Assembly: GCA_036826475.1 (NCBI GenBank)
Contig: DAISWG010000002.1
Coordinates: 1 to 64,000, forward strand
Direction of reading: 5' to 3'
Source: Miltoncostaea sp036826475
GTDB taxonomy: Bacteria > Actinomycetota > Thermoleophilia > Miltoncostaeales > Miltoncostaeaceae
DNA: 64,000 nucleotides
The notes under the pieces are model-generated. The model was not told the DNA's origin. It did no database searches and saw only the letters and a list, made by a program, of their open reading frames with translations. Below, in pieces: positions 33,353-41,445 of the stretch. Position numbers and translations under genes: made by a program. Every line of letters begins with the position of its first letter. Within the stretch, counting starts at the first letter, position 1.

Positions 33353-34141
33353 TCAGGGGCGCCGACGGCGGCCGAAGGGTCCGCGCCTGCGGCTCGGGCG
33401 GCAACGGTCGAGCACGGCCCTGACGTCGTCGGGGCCTTCGCCTGCGACGATCGCCGCCGGGGCGTCCTCGGTCAGCGCCTGCGCCAGGTCGGCTCCCCGC
33501 TCCCCGGCGATCAGATCGCGGGCGGCAGACATGCCGGGCGGTCGCCCGACGACGTCGTGCGCGTCGCTCGCGATCGCGTGGACCAGGCCCGCGTCGAGCA
33601 TCGCCCAGGCGGCCGCGCGGTTCCGCCTCCCGAGGTTCCCGGTGAGGCTGGCGGCGGTGACCTGGCTGACGGCACCGGCTCCGACCATCTCCGCCAGCAG
33701 CGTCAGGTCCTCACGAATGTGCGGGCTTCGCTCTGGATGGGCGAGCACGACGTCGAAGCCCCGGTCCCGAAGCTCACGGATGCGCTCGACCATGCCGAAG
33801 GGGAACGCGATGTGCGGACACTCGAGGAGAAGCCACGGCCCGTCGGCAAGCACCAGCTGCCGGAGCTCGTCGTCGGCCAGCCCGTCGAGCTCGCCGAGTT
33901 CGATCTCCGCGCCTGACCGAACATCCAGCGCGATGCCCGCTCCGACGAGACTTGCGCGCACCTCAGCTAGTCGCTCGTCTAGGAGAGCGCGAGTGCAGGG
34001 ATGTGCTTTGCTTACATGCGGCGTGGCGATGACGATCCGCGCACCGTCCGAATGCAGCGCACGTGCCAGGTCCAAGGCCTCCGTCTCCGACGCCGGGCCG
34101 TCATCAATCCCGTGGAGGAGATGGGTGTGGATCTCGATCAC
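33353..34141 (-). CDS. CpsB/YwqE-type PHP-domain protein-tyrosine phosphatase
   Basis: A 262-residue metal-dependent phosphatase of the polymerase-and-histidinol-phosphatase fold. Metal-binding motifs are IEIHTHLLHGIDDG at the N terminus, IATPHVSKAHP, the GAEIELGE and LLLECPH acidic elements, VLAHPERSP and IASDAHD. The family dephosphorylates the bacterial tyrosine kinase that controls capsule chain length. Its partner kinase/chain-length protein is divergently encoded at 34228, 86 bases away, which strongly supports the role. The N terminus is exactly the conserved start; the GTG is at 34141. Confidence 0.9.
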   Translation of the reverse strand: MIEIHTHLLHGIDDGPASETEALDLARALHSDGARIVIATPHVSKAHPCTRALLDERLAEVRASLVGAGIALDVRSGAEIELGELDGLADDELRQLVLADGPWLLLECPHIAFPFGMVERIRELRDRGFDVVLAHPERSPHIREDLTLLAEMVGAGAVSQVTAASLTGNLGRRNRAAAWAMLDAGLVHAIASDAHDVVGRPPGMSAARDLIAGERGADLAQALTEDAPAAIVAGEGPDDVRAVLDRCRPSRRRGPFGRRRRP

Positions 34142-34227
34142 AGCCGTCAGGCGGGTTGCGCCTCCCGGCCACCCGGGGGGTTCCGCGATCCTAGCGGACG
34201 CCGCCTTCGGGCGAGCGAGGAGAAGCC

Positions 34228-35862
34228 GTGAGTCTTGAGACGTGGCGGAGCGGCCGGCTCGAGCCGGACGACCTCGCGCCGAAGGACACCGGCCTGAAGC
34301 GGTACGTCCGCGTCTTCCGCGAGCGGTGGCTGCTGATTCTGGCGGCTGTCGTGATTTCGGTGATCGGCGCCGTCGCGTTCTCCCTGAGCTCCGACAAGAG
34401 CTACGACGCCGAGGCCGTCCTCCAGGTCACGCCGGTCGGTCGGGATGACGGGACGTTCACGGGGATATCCGTCGTGCGGGAGGCGTCGGACCCCAGCCGC
34501 GACATCGAGACCCTCGCCGGGACGGTCGGCACCCAGCCGGTGTACGACGAGGCGCGGAGGCTTCTCGAGAAGACCGGCGGCCTGCCGAGCGGCGACATCT
34601 CGGCCGACGCGGTCCCCATCGCCAACAGCTTTCTGATCTCCGTGACCGCGAGCGAGGGGGACGCCCGGGACGCGGCACGCGTCGCCAGCGCCTTCGCCGC
34701 GGCGATCATCAACGTGCGCAACACCACCTTCAACGAGCAGGTCGGCCAGACGATCGAGAGCCTGCAGGCCTCGCTGCCGTCCGCCCAGTCCGACCCCACC
34801 GCGCGTGCGACGGTGCAGGAGCGCATATCTGCGCTCCGTGCCCTCCAGGGCGGCCCGGATCCGTCGATCACGCTGCTGACCGAGGCGGGGATCCCCTCCT
34901 CACCGAGCTCGCCGGGCATGCGCCTGGTCGTCATCGCGGGCTTGCTGGTCGGTCTCTTCTGGGGGAGCGGCGCCGCGCTCATCGCGGACAGCCTGCTGTC
35001 GCGGGTGCGCCGCGAGTCGCAGCTGCGTGAGGGATTCGAGCTGCCGGTGCTCGCCCGCGTCGCGCTCGCGAAGGGCCAGAAGGTCGGCGTCGCCGCGCTC
35101 TCCCCGCGCGACCTCGACGCACGCGCCCAAGAGGGATACCGGACACTCCGGCAGAACCTGGAGATGCTGCGCCGCAGCGGCGACACCGGGCGCATCGTCG
35201 TCTTCACGAGCGGGGAGCCGTCCGACGGGAAGACGACGTCCGCCATCAACACGGCGGCGGCGCTGGCGGAGAGCGGCTACCGGGTGATCCTCATGGACCT
35301 CGACATGCGTCGCCCCTCCATCGGCGCGACCCTCGGGCTGACCTCGCTCAACGGAACGGCCGACGTCCTGGCCGGCCGTGTGAGCCTCGACGAGGCGCTC
35401 GTGACGGCGCGCGGCTACGGCAACCAACTGATGCTGCTCCTCTCGGATGCCGTCGAACGGCCGCGGGTTGAGCTCATGACCAAGGTCGCCATCGGCGAGC
35501 TGCTCGAGGCCGCCCAGGCACGTGCCGACTTCGTCATCGTCGACACCGCGCCGCTGGCCGTCGTCGCCGACGCCCTGCCGATCGTGGCCGCGGCCAACGA
35601 CGTCTTCATCAGCGTCCGGCGTGGACACACACGCCTCGCGGCCTTGCGGCGCCTGACGGACACCCTCGCCTACTATGACGTCCGCGTCCGCGGCTTCGTC
35701 CTCATCGGCGCCGAGCTCGACCGAGGCGGCGAGGAGAACCTGTACTACGGGCAGATCCCCGACCGTGGACGCCAGTCGTCGGCGCCCGACCCTGCGCCCG
35801 CGCCCGCGCGCGAGGCGCCGGCGGTGACCAAGGCGACCGGAAAGCGACTCCGCCCGAGGTAG
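34228..35862 (+). CDS. Polysaccharide co-polymerase fused to bacterial tyrosine kinase (Wzz-CpsD/BY-kinase)
   Basis: A 544-residue protein controlling chain length and export. The N-terminal Wzz domain has one helix at about residues 36-54 (LILAAVVISVIGAVAFSL) and a second at about 231-254, enclosing an extracytoplasmic region. The C-terminal cytoplasmic kinase has Walker A SGEPSDGKTTSA (Lys335), Walker A' ILMDLDMRRPS (Asp357/Asp359) and Walker B FVIVDTAP (Asp439). The usual C-terminal tyrosine cluster is reduced to LYYGQ followed by a Pro/Ala tail, so autophosphorylation may be limited. The GTG start has AGGAG about 5 bases upstream. Confidence 0.92.
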   Translation: MSLETWRSGRLEPDDLAPKDTGLKRYVRVFRERWLLILAAVVISVIGAVAFSLSSDKSYDAEAVLQVTPVGRDDGTFTGISVVREASDPSRDIETLAGTVGTQPVYDEARRLLEKTGGLPSGDISADAVPIANSFLISVTASEGDARDAARVASAFAAAIINVRNTTFNEQVGQTIESLQASLPSAQSDPTARATVQERISALRALQGGPDPSITLLTEAGIPSSPSSPGMRLVVIAGLLVGLFWGSGAALIADSLLSRVRRESQLREGFELPVLARVALAKGQKVGVAALSPRDLDARAQEGYRTLRQNLEMLRRSGDTGRIVVFTSGEPSDGKTTSAINTAAALAESGYRVILMDLDMRRPSIGATLGLTSLNGTADVLAGRVSLDEALVTARGYGNQLMLLLSDAVERPRVELMTKVAIGELLEAAQARADFVIVDTAPLAVVADALPIVAAANDVFISVRRGHTRLAALRRLTDTLAYYDVRVRGFVLIGAELDRGGEENLYYGQIPDRGRQSSAPDPAPAPAREAPAVTKATGKRLRPR

Positions 35863-35886
35863 CCCGGGCAGCGGGGGCGCCCGGGC
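35862..35886 (+). terminator. Possible hairpin after the tyrosine-kinase gene
   Basis: An 8-bp all-GC stem (GCCCGGGC on both arms) with a 9-base loop, starting on the last base of the stop codon. It has no T-tract and the motif is self-complementary, so the assignment is weak. Confidence 0.35.
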
Positions 35887-35935
35887 CGCCGTCGCGGGCC
35901 GCCCGTCCGACTGCGACCCTCGACGAAAGGTGCCC

Positions 35936-37225
35936 GTGCGCAGCGTGATCGTCCCGGCCTTGGTGTCCTGCTCCGCGCTTCTCGGAGCCGTGATGTTCAC
36001 CGGGTCCCCGTCCACCGCCGCCTCGTCGGGCGGCGAGGCCGGGCACACGGCCCTCGAGCATCGCGCATACGCGTCTGCGATCTACGCGCAGGAGACGCTT
36101 CGGCGGGCACTCCGGGTCGAGACGGTCGCCAGGGCGATGGTCGGTCGGGCGCAGGACCGCACGCTGACGAGCCGCGCGGCACGTCACGCGAGGAACCGTG
36201 CACATCGGGTCCTGGCGAGAGCCCTGAAGTCGCGTCACAGCGCCCGTGTGATGATGGGCGCCACGTCCGACCTCCGGGCGGACTCACGCGCCCGCCTCGT
36301 CAGCAACCAGGCCGACCTCACGTCCGAGCGCGCAGTGAGGACGGCGCGGCGCGCCACGCGCTGGATCCGCGGCGCGACGGTACTGTCGGGTCTGGCGCCG
36401 CGCGCCCCGGGCGCGCCTGCCCCGGGCATCCCCGAGGGCGTCGTGCCGGCGGCGCCCCCGGTGCTGAGCTTCGACGGCAGCTTCGAGACCGGAGACTTCT
36501 CGCAGTGGTCCGACGTCGAGCGTGTCGCACAGGACCGCATCCGGCTCGTCACGAACCCCGTCCGGCTCGGTCAGTTCGCCGCTCGGTTCGAAGTCCGCGA
36601 CGGCGACAAGCCCAGCTCGTCGGGGGAGCGTGCCGAGATCGCGCTGCACTACGACGGGCAGGAGCAGGAGGGTGACGACTTCTACTACTCGTTCTCGTTC
36701 ATGCTCCCGCCGGATTGGGTGCAGGGCCGCCCGGGCTTCCGGATCCCGCTGCAGTTCCACGGGGTGAACGCCGATCTGGGCGGACGGAGCACCTACCCGC
36801 CGGTCGCGCTGAACTTCGTGCCGCCGCAGGGCGAGCCCAATGGACGCGGTGGTGGGGGCCTCTGGCTCGAGACTCACGGCGGGGATCTCCTGAAGAGCGG
36901 CTACAAGGCCGGCTTCGCCGCTCCGGTGCTCGGCGCTCCGGTCCAAGCGGGCGTGTGGCACGACCTCATCCTCCACGTCGTGTGGCACCGGTCGGCCGGT
37001 CGCGTGACGATCTGGCACAAGCTCGCAGGTGGGCGGGACTGGACGGTCGTGACGGACCTCCGCTCCGTACCGACGCTCCAGTTCATCTCGTCCCCTCTCA
37101 GCGTCTCGAAGGTCTACATGCGGCAGGGGCTCTATCGGGCCGACTTCACGAACGGCGTGGACGTGATCTACGAGGATGCGACACGGCGGGCACCGACCTT
37201 CGCCGATGCGGCGAACGGACTGTGA
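35936..37225 (+). CDS. Secreted polysaccharide-lyase-like protein with helical N-terminal region
   Basis: A 429-residue exported protein. It has a short signal peptide (SVIVPALVSCSALLGAVMF), an Ala/Arg-rich helical region (about residues 35-145), a Pro/Ala linker, and a PF14099-like polysaccharide lyase domain (about 170-425). That domain shows FETGDFSQWSDVE, GQFAARFEVRDGDKPSSSGE, YYSFSFMLPPDW, RIPLQFHGVNADLGG, GLWLETHGGDLL, GVWHDLILHVVWH and VYMRQGLYRADF. It is the closest local relative of 9071-10000. GTG 35936 has GAAAGG 5 bases upstream; the GTG six bases earlier overlaps that site. Catalytic residues were not verified. Confidence 0.75.
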   Translation: MRSVIVPALVSCSALLGAVMFTGSPSTAASSGGEAGHTALEHRAYASAIYAQETLRRALRVETVARAMVGRAQDRTLTSRAARHARNRAHRVLARALKSRHSARVMMGATSDLRADSRARLVSNQADLTSERAVRTARRATRWIRGATVLSGLAPRAPGAPAPGIPEGVVPAAPPVLSFDGSFETGDFSQWSDVERVAQDRIRLVTNPVRLGQFAARFEVRDGDKPSSSGERAEIALHYDGQEQEGDDFYYSFSFMLPPDWVQGRPGFRIPLQFHGVNADLGGRSTYPPVALNFVPPQGEPNGRGGGGLWLETHGGDLLKSGYKAGFAAPVLGAPVQAGVWHDLILHVVWHRSAGRVTIWHKLAGGRDWTVVTDLRSVPTLQFISSPLSVSKVYMRQGLYRADFTNGVDVIYEDATRRAPTFADAANGL

Positions 37226-37405
37226 CCTCGGCCCGCGCCCCGCGCCGGAGGCCGGAACCGGCTGCCGGCATCGCCCGGCCCGACCGCCGCAATCCACCCG
37301 CCGGGGCCGTCGGTCCCAGGGAACCACGCGAATCGCACGACGTCGTCCCGGCTGCCGATATTGCTGGACGACGAACCAGTTGACCGGCTCGACCTCTGGA
37401 GTCCC

Positions 37406-38179
37406 ATGACCTCGAAGATGACCTCCCAGGCACCTCGCTCGGCGGAGATGCACGCCGGCCCCGGCTTCCGCGTCCGCCTCGCCATCCCGCGCCCCGATCC
37501 GGACATGCTGCGCGACCTCGCGCGATACGACACCCCGGAGATCTCCGACCAGCTCAACCGCCTGTATGCCATCGATCCGGAGGTGCACGGGCTGAGCGGG
37601 CTCGACCGGCCACTCGTCGGCCCCGCCTGCACAGTGCGCTGCTTCCCCGGTGACAACCTCATGGTCCACAAGGTGCTCGACGTGGCCCACCCGGGCGACG
37701 TGGTCGTGATCGGCGCGGGCGGCTCGCGATCGAACGCCGTGCTCGGCGACATCATCTCCACGAAGGCCCGGCACCGGGGCATCGCGGGCTTCGTGGTCGA
37801 CGGCCTCGTGCGCGACCTGCCGGCCATCCAGGAACTGGACTTCCCCGTGTATGCGCGAGGCACGACGCCGATCGGGCCGCTGCACCGCGGGCCGGGCGAA
37901 ATCAACTTCCCCATCGCCTGCGGAAGCGTCGTCGTCAACCCCGGCGACATCATCGTGGCCGATGCCGCGGGCGTCGTCGTGGTGCCGCGCCCCATCCTCG
38001 CCGACCTGCTCGAGCGGATGCATGCGAAAGCTGCCGGCAGTGCCGCATACCTCGAGGCGGTCCAGCGCGGCGACTTCAGCAACGCCTGGGTCGATGCCGA
38101 GCTCGAGCGCCAAGGCTGCCTGCTCGAGGATCCGGCCGTGCCGGAGCCGGGCTTCCCCCCGACCCACACGGTCTCCTGA
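37406..38179 (+). CDS. RraA-like protein (HMG/CHA aldolase-type fold)
   Basis: A 257-residue protein of the RraA/demethylmenaquinone methyltransferase-like family. Members include 4-hydroxy-4-methyl-2-oxoglutarate/oxaloacetate aldolases and RNase E regulators. The conserved core is visible: DTPEISDQLNRL, GDNLMVHKVLDVAHPGDVVV, LGDIISTKARHRGIAGFVVD, the active-site R-D pair in GLVRDLPAI, and NPGDIIVADAAGVVVVPR. The first gene of a four-gene operon, it probably acts as a lyase or decarboxylase on a keto acid handled by the downstream ligases and dehydrogenase (inference). The ATG at 37406 has TGGAG about 5 bases upstream; 180 bases separate it from the lyase-like gene. Confidence 0.82.
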   Translation: MTSKMTSQAPRSAEMHAGPGFRVRLAIPRPDPDMLRDLARYDTPEISDQLNRLYAIDPEVHGLSGLDRPLVGPACTVRCFPGDNLMVHKVLDVAHPGDVVVIGAGGSRSNAVLGDIISTKARHRGIAGFVVDGLVRDLPAIQELDFPVYARGTTPIGPLHRGPGEINFPIACGSVVVNPGDIIVADAAGVVVVPRPILADLLERMHAKAAGSAAYLEAVQRGDFSNAWVDAELERQGCLLEDPAVPEPGFPPTHTVS

Positions 38180-38196
38180 GCGCGCCGGGCGGGAAC

Positions 38197-39351
38197 GTGC
38201 GACGCCGCGCCCTCACGACCCGGGCCCGGCTCGAGTCGGAATGGGATCTCGCCCGCGCGGTCGTCGCAGGGCGGCTCGCGCGGCGGGGCCGAGCGATCAG
38301 ACGGAATCGCGCGGCCTTCTATCGGTCCATGTGGGACGCTGCCGCGCAGGAGGTGGGCGTCACGGTGCGCCCCGGCGCCGGCGGCGTGATGCTCATCGAT
38401 GTCGGCCAGGCGGTGGTCGCGGTACGCGAGACCTCCTGCTCCATCGACGGTCCCGACGTCCGGGAGGCGGCAGGGGACAAGGTCGGCGTGTACGGGCTGC
38501 TCGCCGGGATGGGTATGCCGATCCCGGCCAACGCGACCTTCACCCTCGGGGACCTCGCCGAGGCTGAGCGGTTCGCTGCTGATCGGGGCGGTGCCTGCGT
38601 CGTGAAGCCGGCCCGCGGCACCGCCGCCGGCCGGGGCGTGACGACGGGGCTGGTCTCGTCGGCGGACATCAGGCGTGCGTCCGCCATGGCCGCGGCGGAG
38701 GGTGCCCGCGCCCTTCCAGGTGGCCCGCGGAACCCCATCGCCCGGCTGCGACGGCTCCGCCGCCAGCTTCCGCACATCCCCCTGCTCATCGAGGAGCAGG
38801 TACCTGGCCACAACTATCGGCTGCTCTATCTCGACGGCGTCCTGATCGACGCCGTGCGGCGGGGCCCGCCGAGCGTCGTGGGGGACGGCGTCAGTTCGCT
38901 CGACGCCCTCGTCCGGAGGCTCAACGACGCACGGCTGCGGGCAGGAGGTCAGCGCGGGCAATGGATCGTCACCCTCGACCTCGACCTCGACCGCACGCTG
39001 GCAGGACAAGGCCTCCGGCGGTCGTCCGTCGTCGCCGAGGGCGTCCGGGTGACGCTCAAGACGGTCGTGAACCAGAACGACCCTGAGAGCAACCACCCGG
39101 CGCGTGACGAGGTCTGCGAGGACCTGGTGCGGCTCGGTGCGGCCGCGGCTGGGGCGGTGGGCGCGCGCTTGGCGGGAGTGGACGTCATCACCCCCGACCC
39201 CTCCGTCCCGCTCGAGGACGCGGGCGGCCGCATCCTGGAGGTCAACACCACGCCCGGTTTCGCGATCCACCTCAACGGCCACCCCGGTTCGATCAACCCC
39301 GCCACCGTGCTCCTGCGCCACCTGTCGGGACGCGAGCTGGCATCGGCATGA
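38197..39351 (+). CDS. ATP-grasp ligase, cyanophycin synthetase/D-Ala ligase-like
   Basis: A 384-residue ATP-grasp enzyme. An N-terminal helical region (residues 1-45) precedes a segment resembling the pre-ATP-grasp part of cyanophycin-synthetase-like proteins (GDKVGVYGLLAGMGMPIPAN). The ATP-binding core follows: CVVKPARGTAAGRGVT, LIEEQVPGHNYRLLYLDGVL, RGPPSVVGDG, then the metal site ILEVNTTPGFAIH (Glu and Asn). Such enzymes form an amide or peptide bond through an acyl-phosphate. Substrates are unknown. The GTG start is 17 bases after the RraA-like stop, and its own stop overlaps the next ATP-grasp gene (ATGA). Confidence 0.83.
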   Translation: MRRRALTTRARLESEWDLARAVVAGRLARRGRAIRRNRAAFYRSMWDAAAQEVGVTVRPGAGGVMLIDVGQAVVAVRETSCSIDGPDVREAAGDKVGVYGLLAGMGMPIPANATFTLGDLAEAERFAADRGGACVVKPARGTAAGRGVTTGLVSSADIRRASAMAAAEGARALPGGPRNPIARLRRLRRQLPHIPLLIEEQVPGHNYRLLYLDGVLIDAVRRGPPSVVGDGVSSLDALVRRLNDARLRAGGQRGQWIVTLDLDLDRTLAGQGLRRSSVVAEGVRVTLKTVVNQNDPESNHPARDEVCEDLVRLGAAAAGAVGARLAGVDVITPDPSVPLEDAGGRILEVNTTPGFAIHLNGHPGSINPATVLLRHLSGRELASA

Positions 39352-40544
39352 GCGTGCCGCAGCCTCCGGTCGTCATCCTCGGGGGGAACGCCTCAGCGCT
39401 ATCGGTCGCACGTCCCCTGGCCGCGCGGGGCATCCAGGTGTACGCGATCGGCGTGCCGTCGCACGTCGCCGCCTCCCGATTCGTCACGCCGATCCTCGTC
39501 AGGCCCGCCGATGACGAGGAGGAGGCCTGGACGGAGGTGCTGCTCAACGGACCCGGCCGCCGCCTGGAGGGCGCGGTCCTGCTTGCCGCAGGGGACGTCG
39601 GCCTGTCTCTCATCGCCCGCCACCGCGACCTTCTCGCCGAGCGCTTCCTGCTCGACGAGAGCAACGTCGCCGCCCAACTGGCCATGCTCGACAAACGCCA
39701 GTCGTACGACTTGGCGGCGGAAGCGGGCGTGCCGACACCGAGGTACTGGCACGTCCGCGGCGGGGATGACCTCGAACGCGTCCGGGACGAGTTGGTCTAC
39801 CCGCTGCTGGTCAAGCCGATCCTCTCCCACGAGTACCAGGCACGTTTCAGCGGCAAGTTCCGCACCGCCCGCAGCTGGGACGAGGTCGCCGCCGCGTTCG
39901 CTGAGCTGACGGGCGCCGGTCTCGACGTGATGCTCGTCGAGGCCATCGAGGGGCCGGACTCACTGCTCTGCAGCTACTACACGTACCTCGATCGGGATGG
40001 GGAGCCCGCCTTCGACTTCACGAAGCGGATCATCCGGCGCCACCCGGTCAACATGGGCATCGGGTGCTACCACGTCACCGACTGGAACCCCGACGTGGCG
40101 GCCCTGAGCCTCCGTCTGTTCCGCCACGTCGGCCTGCGGGGCCTGGCCAACGCCGAATTCAAGCTCGACCGGCGCGACGGCACGTTGAAGCTCATCGAGG
40201 TCAACGCGCGCTTCACCGCCGCGAACTGCCTCCTCGCCGCCGCTGGACTCGATCTGGCGGGATACGTCTACTCGCGCGTCGTGGGGGATCCGCACGGAAT
40301 GCCCGACCGGTATCGCACCGGCTTGCACCTCTGGCAGCCGGGCACTGACCTGCGGGCGCTCCTGGAGCTCAGGCGCCGCGGCGAGCTCGGCGTCGGGGGG
40401 TGGCTGCGGAGCCTCGCCCACCGACAGACGTTCGCCTTCTTTCGCTGGGACGACCCCGGCCCGGCGGTCGCGCTCGCGCTCTCGCGACTCAGGAAGGGCG
40501 CCGCCATGACCTCCGCCCCGCCCCGGACGGCGGTCCGCGCGTGA
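39348..40544 (+). CDS. ATP-grasp carboxylate-amine ligase (second ligase of the operon)
   Basis: A 398-residue ATP-grasp protein of the carbamoyl-phosphate-synthase-like/PylC-like group. The N-terminal pre-ATP-grasp domain begins VVILGGNASALSVARPLAA. The ATP-binding core shows DKRQSYDLAAEAGVPTP, PLLVKPILSHEYQ, VMLVEAIEGPDSLLCSYYTY and the metal-site LKLIEVNARFTAANCL. A C-terminal extension (about 320-398) contains HLWQPGTDLRALLEL. It is clearly different from the ligase upstream, so two distinct amide- or ester-forming steps are likely. The ATG overlaps the upstream stop and the stop overlaps the dehydrogenase start (GTGA), so expression is coupled. Confidence 0.83.
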   Translation: MSVPQPPVVILGGNASALSVARPLAARGIQVYAIGVPSHVAASRFVTPILVRPADDEEEAWTEVLLNGPGRRLEGAVLLAAGDVGLSLIARHRDLLAERFLLDESNVAAQLAMLDKRQSYDLAAEAGVPTPRYWHVRGGDDLERVRDELVYPLLVKPILSHEYQARFSGKFRTARSWDEVAAAFAELTGAGLDVMLVEAIEGPDSLLCSYYTYLDRDGEPAFDFTKRIIRRHPVNMGIGCYHVTDWNPDVAALSLRLFRHVGLRGLANAEFKLDRRDGTLKLIEVNARFTAANCLLAAAGLDLAGYVYSRVVGDPHGMPDRYRTGLHLWQPGTDLRALLELRRRGELGVGGWLRSLAHRQTFAFFRWDDPGPAVALALSRLRKGAAMTSAPPRTAVRA

Positions 40545-41392
40545 GCCCTCGGGCGACCGTCGCGATCATGTCCACCGGGGACATGGGATCGGCGGTCGGC
40601 GCGCTCCTCGTCGCCGGAGGGCACCGCGTCGTGACCCCGGTCGGTGGACGTGATCGGCGCACCGTCGAGCGGGCCCGCGAGGCCGGCATCGTGGCGCTTC
40701 CGGACTTGGCGGCGGCGATCGGGGAGGCCGAACTGATCGTCTCCGTCGTCCCCCCCGACCGGGCCCTCGCCGTGGCGGTCGACGTCCGCGCCGCCAGCGG
40801 CGCCGCCCGGAGGGGGGCGGTCTACCTCGATGCCAACTCCATCGCCCCGGCGACGGTCGGGAGGGTGGCCGACGAGCTCGCGGCGACACCGCTCGAGCTC
40901 GTCGACGGCGCGGTCTACGGGTCATCCAGCCGGCTCGCCGGACACGGGACAGTGCTGTTGAGCGGCCCGGCGGCCGAGCGGGTCGCCGACATGGTGGGCT
41001 CCGCGCTTCCCGTACGGGTCGTCGGGGACCGCGTCGGGCAGGCCTCCGCCCGGAAGATGCTGCTCGCTGGACTGACGAAGGGGCTCTGCGCGCTGATCCT
41101 CGACCTCGCGGCCATCGCCGATGCGGCCGGCGAGCTCGGTCCGGCGCTCGGCGACTACCGGGAGTTCTACCCCGGGGTCATGGAACTCGTGGACCGCATG
41201 CTCCCCACATACCGGCATCATGGGAGACGCCGGGCCGAGGAACTCCGGGAGCTCGCCCAGCTCGCGCACGAGCTGGGCGTCGATGCACCCATGCTCGCCG
41301 AGGCCGAGGGCGTCACGCGCCGTCTGGCGACGCCGGGCGAAGGCCCCGCACTGCTGACGCGCGTCCTGGAAGACATCCACGCGTCCAGGTGA
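40541..41392 (+). CDS. NAD(P)-dependent beta-hydroxyacid dehydrogenase-like protein, DUF1932 type
   Basis: A 283-residue protein with a 6-phosphogluconate-dehydrogenase-like Rossmann N domain (VAIMSTGDMGSAVGALLVAG, GGRDRR, IVSVVPPDRA) and a helical C-terminal domain matching the DUF1932 pattern (SARKMLLAGLTKGLCALILDL then AAGELGPALGD). The catalytic-Lys region RKMLLAGLTKG is present. It probably oxidises or reduces a beta-hydroxy acid for the pathway shared with the RraA-like protein and the two ligases. The GTG start overlaps the ligase stop. An inverted repeat begins immediately after its own stop, ending the operon. Confidence 0.82.
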   Translation: MSPRATVAIMSTGDMGSAVGALLVAGGHRVVTPVGGRDRRTVERAREAGIVALPDLAAAIGEAELIVSVVPPDRALAVAVDVRAASGAARRGAVYLDANSIAPATVGRVADELAATPLELVDGAVYGSSSRLAGHGTVLLSGPAAERVADMVGSALPVRVVGDRVGQASARKMLLAGLTKGLCALILDLAAIADAAGELGPALGDYREFYPGVMELVDRMLPTYRHHGRRRAEELRELAQLAHELGVDAPMLAEAEGVTRRLATPGEGPALLTRVLEDIHASR

Positions 41393-41412
41393 CCCTCCCC
41401 CGATGGGGAGGG
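41393..41412 (+). terminator. Hairpin ending the four-gene operon
   Basis: A perfect 8-bp stem (CCCTCCCC/GGGGAGGG) around the tetraloop CGAT, starting at the base after the dehydrogenase stop. It argues against the earliest GTG (41389) as the start of the NHL protein, because the stem would fall in its coding region. Confidence 0.55.
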
Positions 41413-41445
41413 CGCGGCCGCTCGCGTCGGCGGATACTGCGGCTC

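Noticed and set aside
37168..39321. Long minus-strand open frame of over 700 codons
   Set aside because: It is the mirror of the RraA-like and ATP-grasp genes, with His/Arg-rich shadow composition and no recognisable motif.
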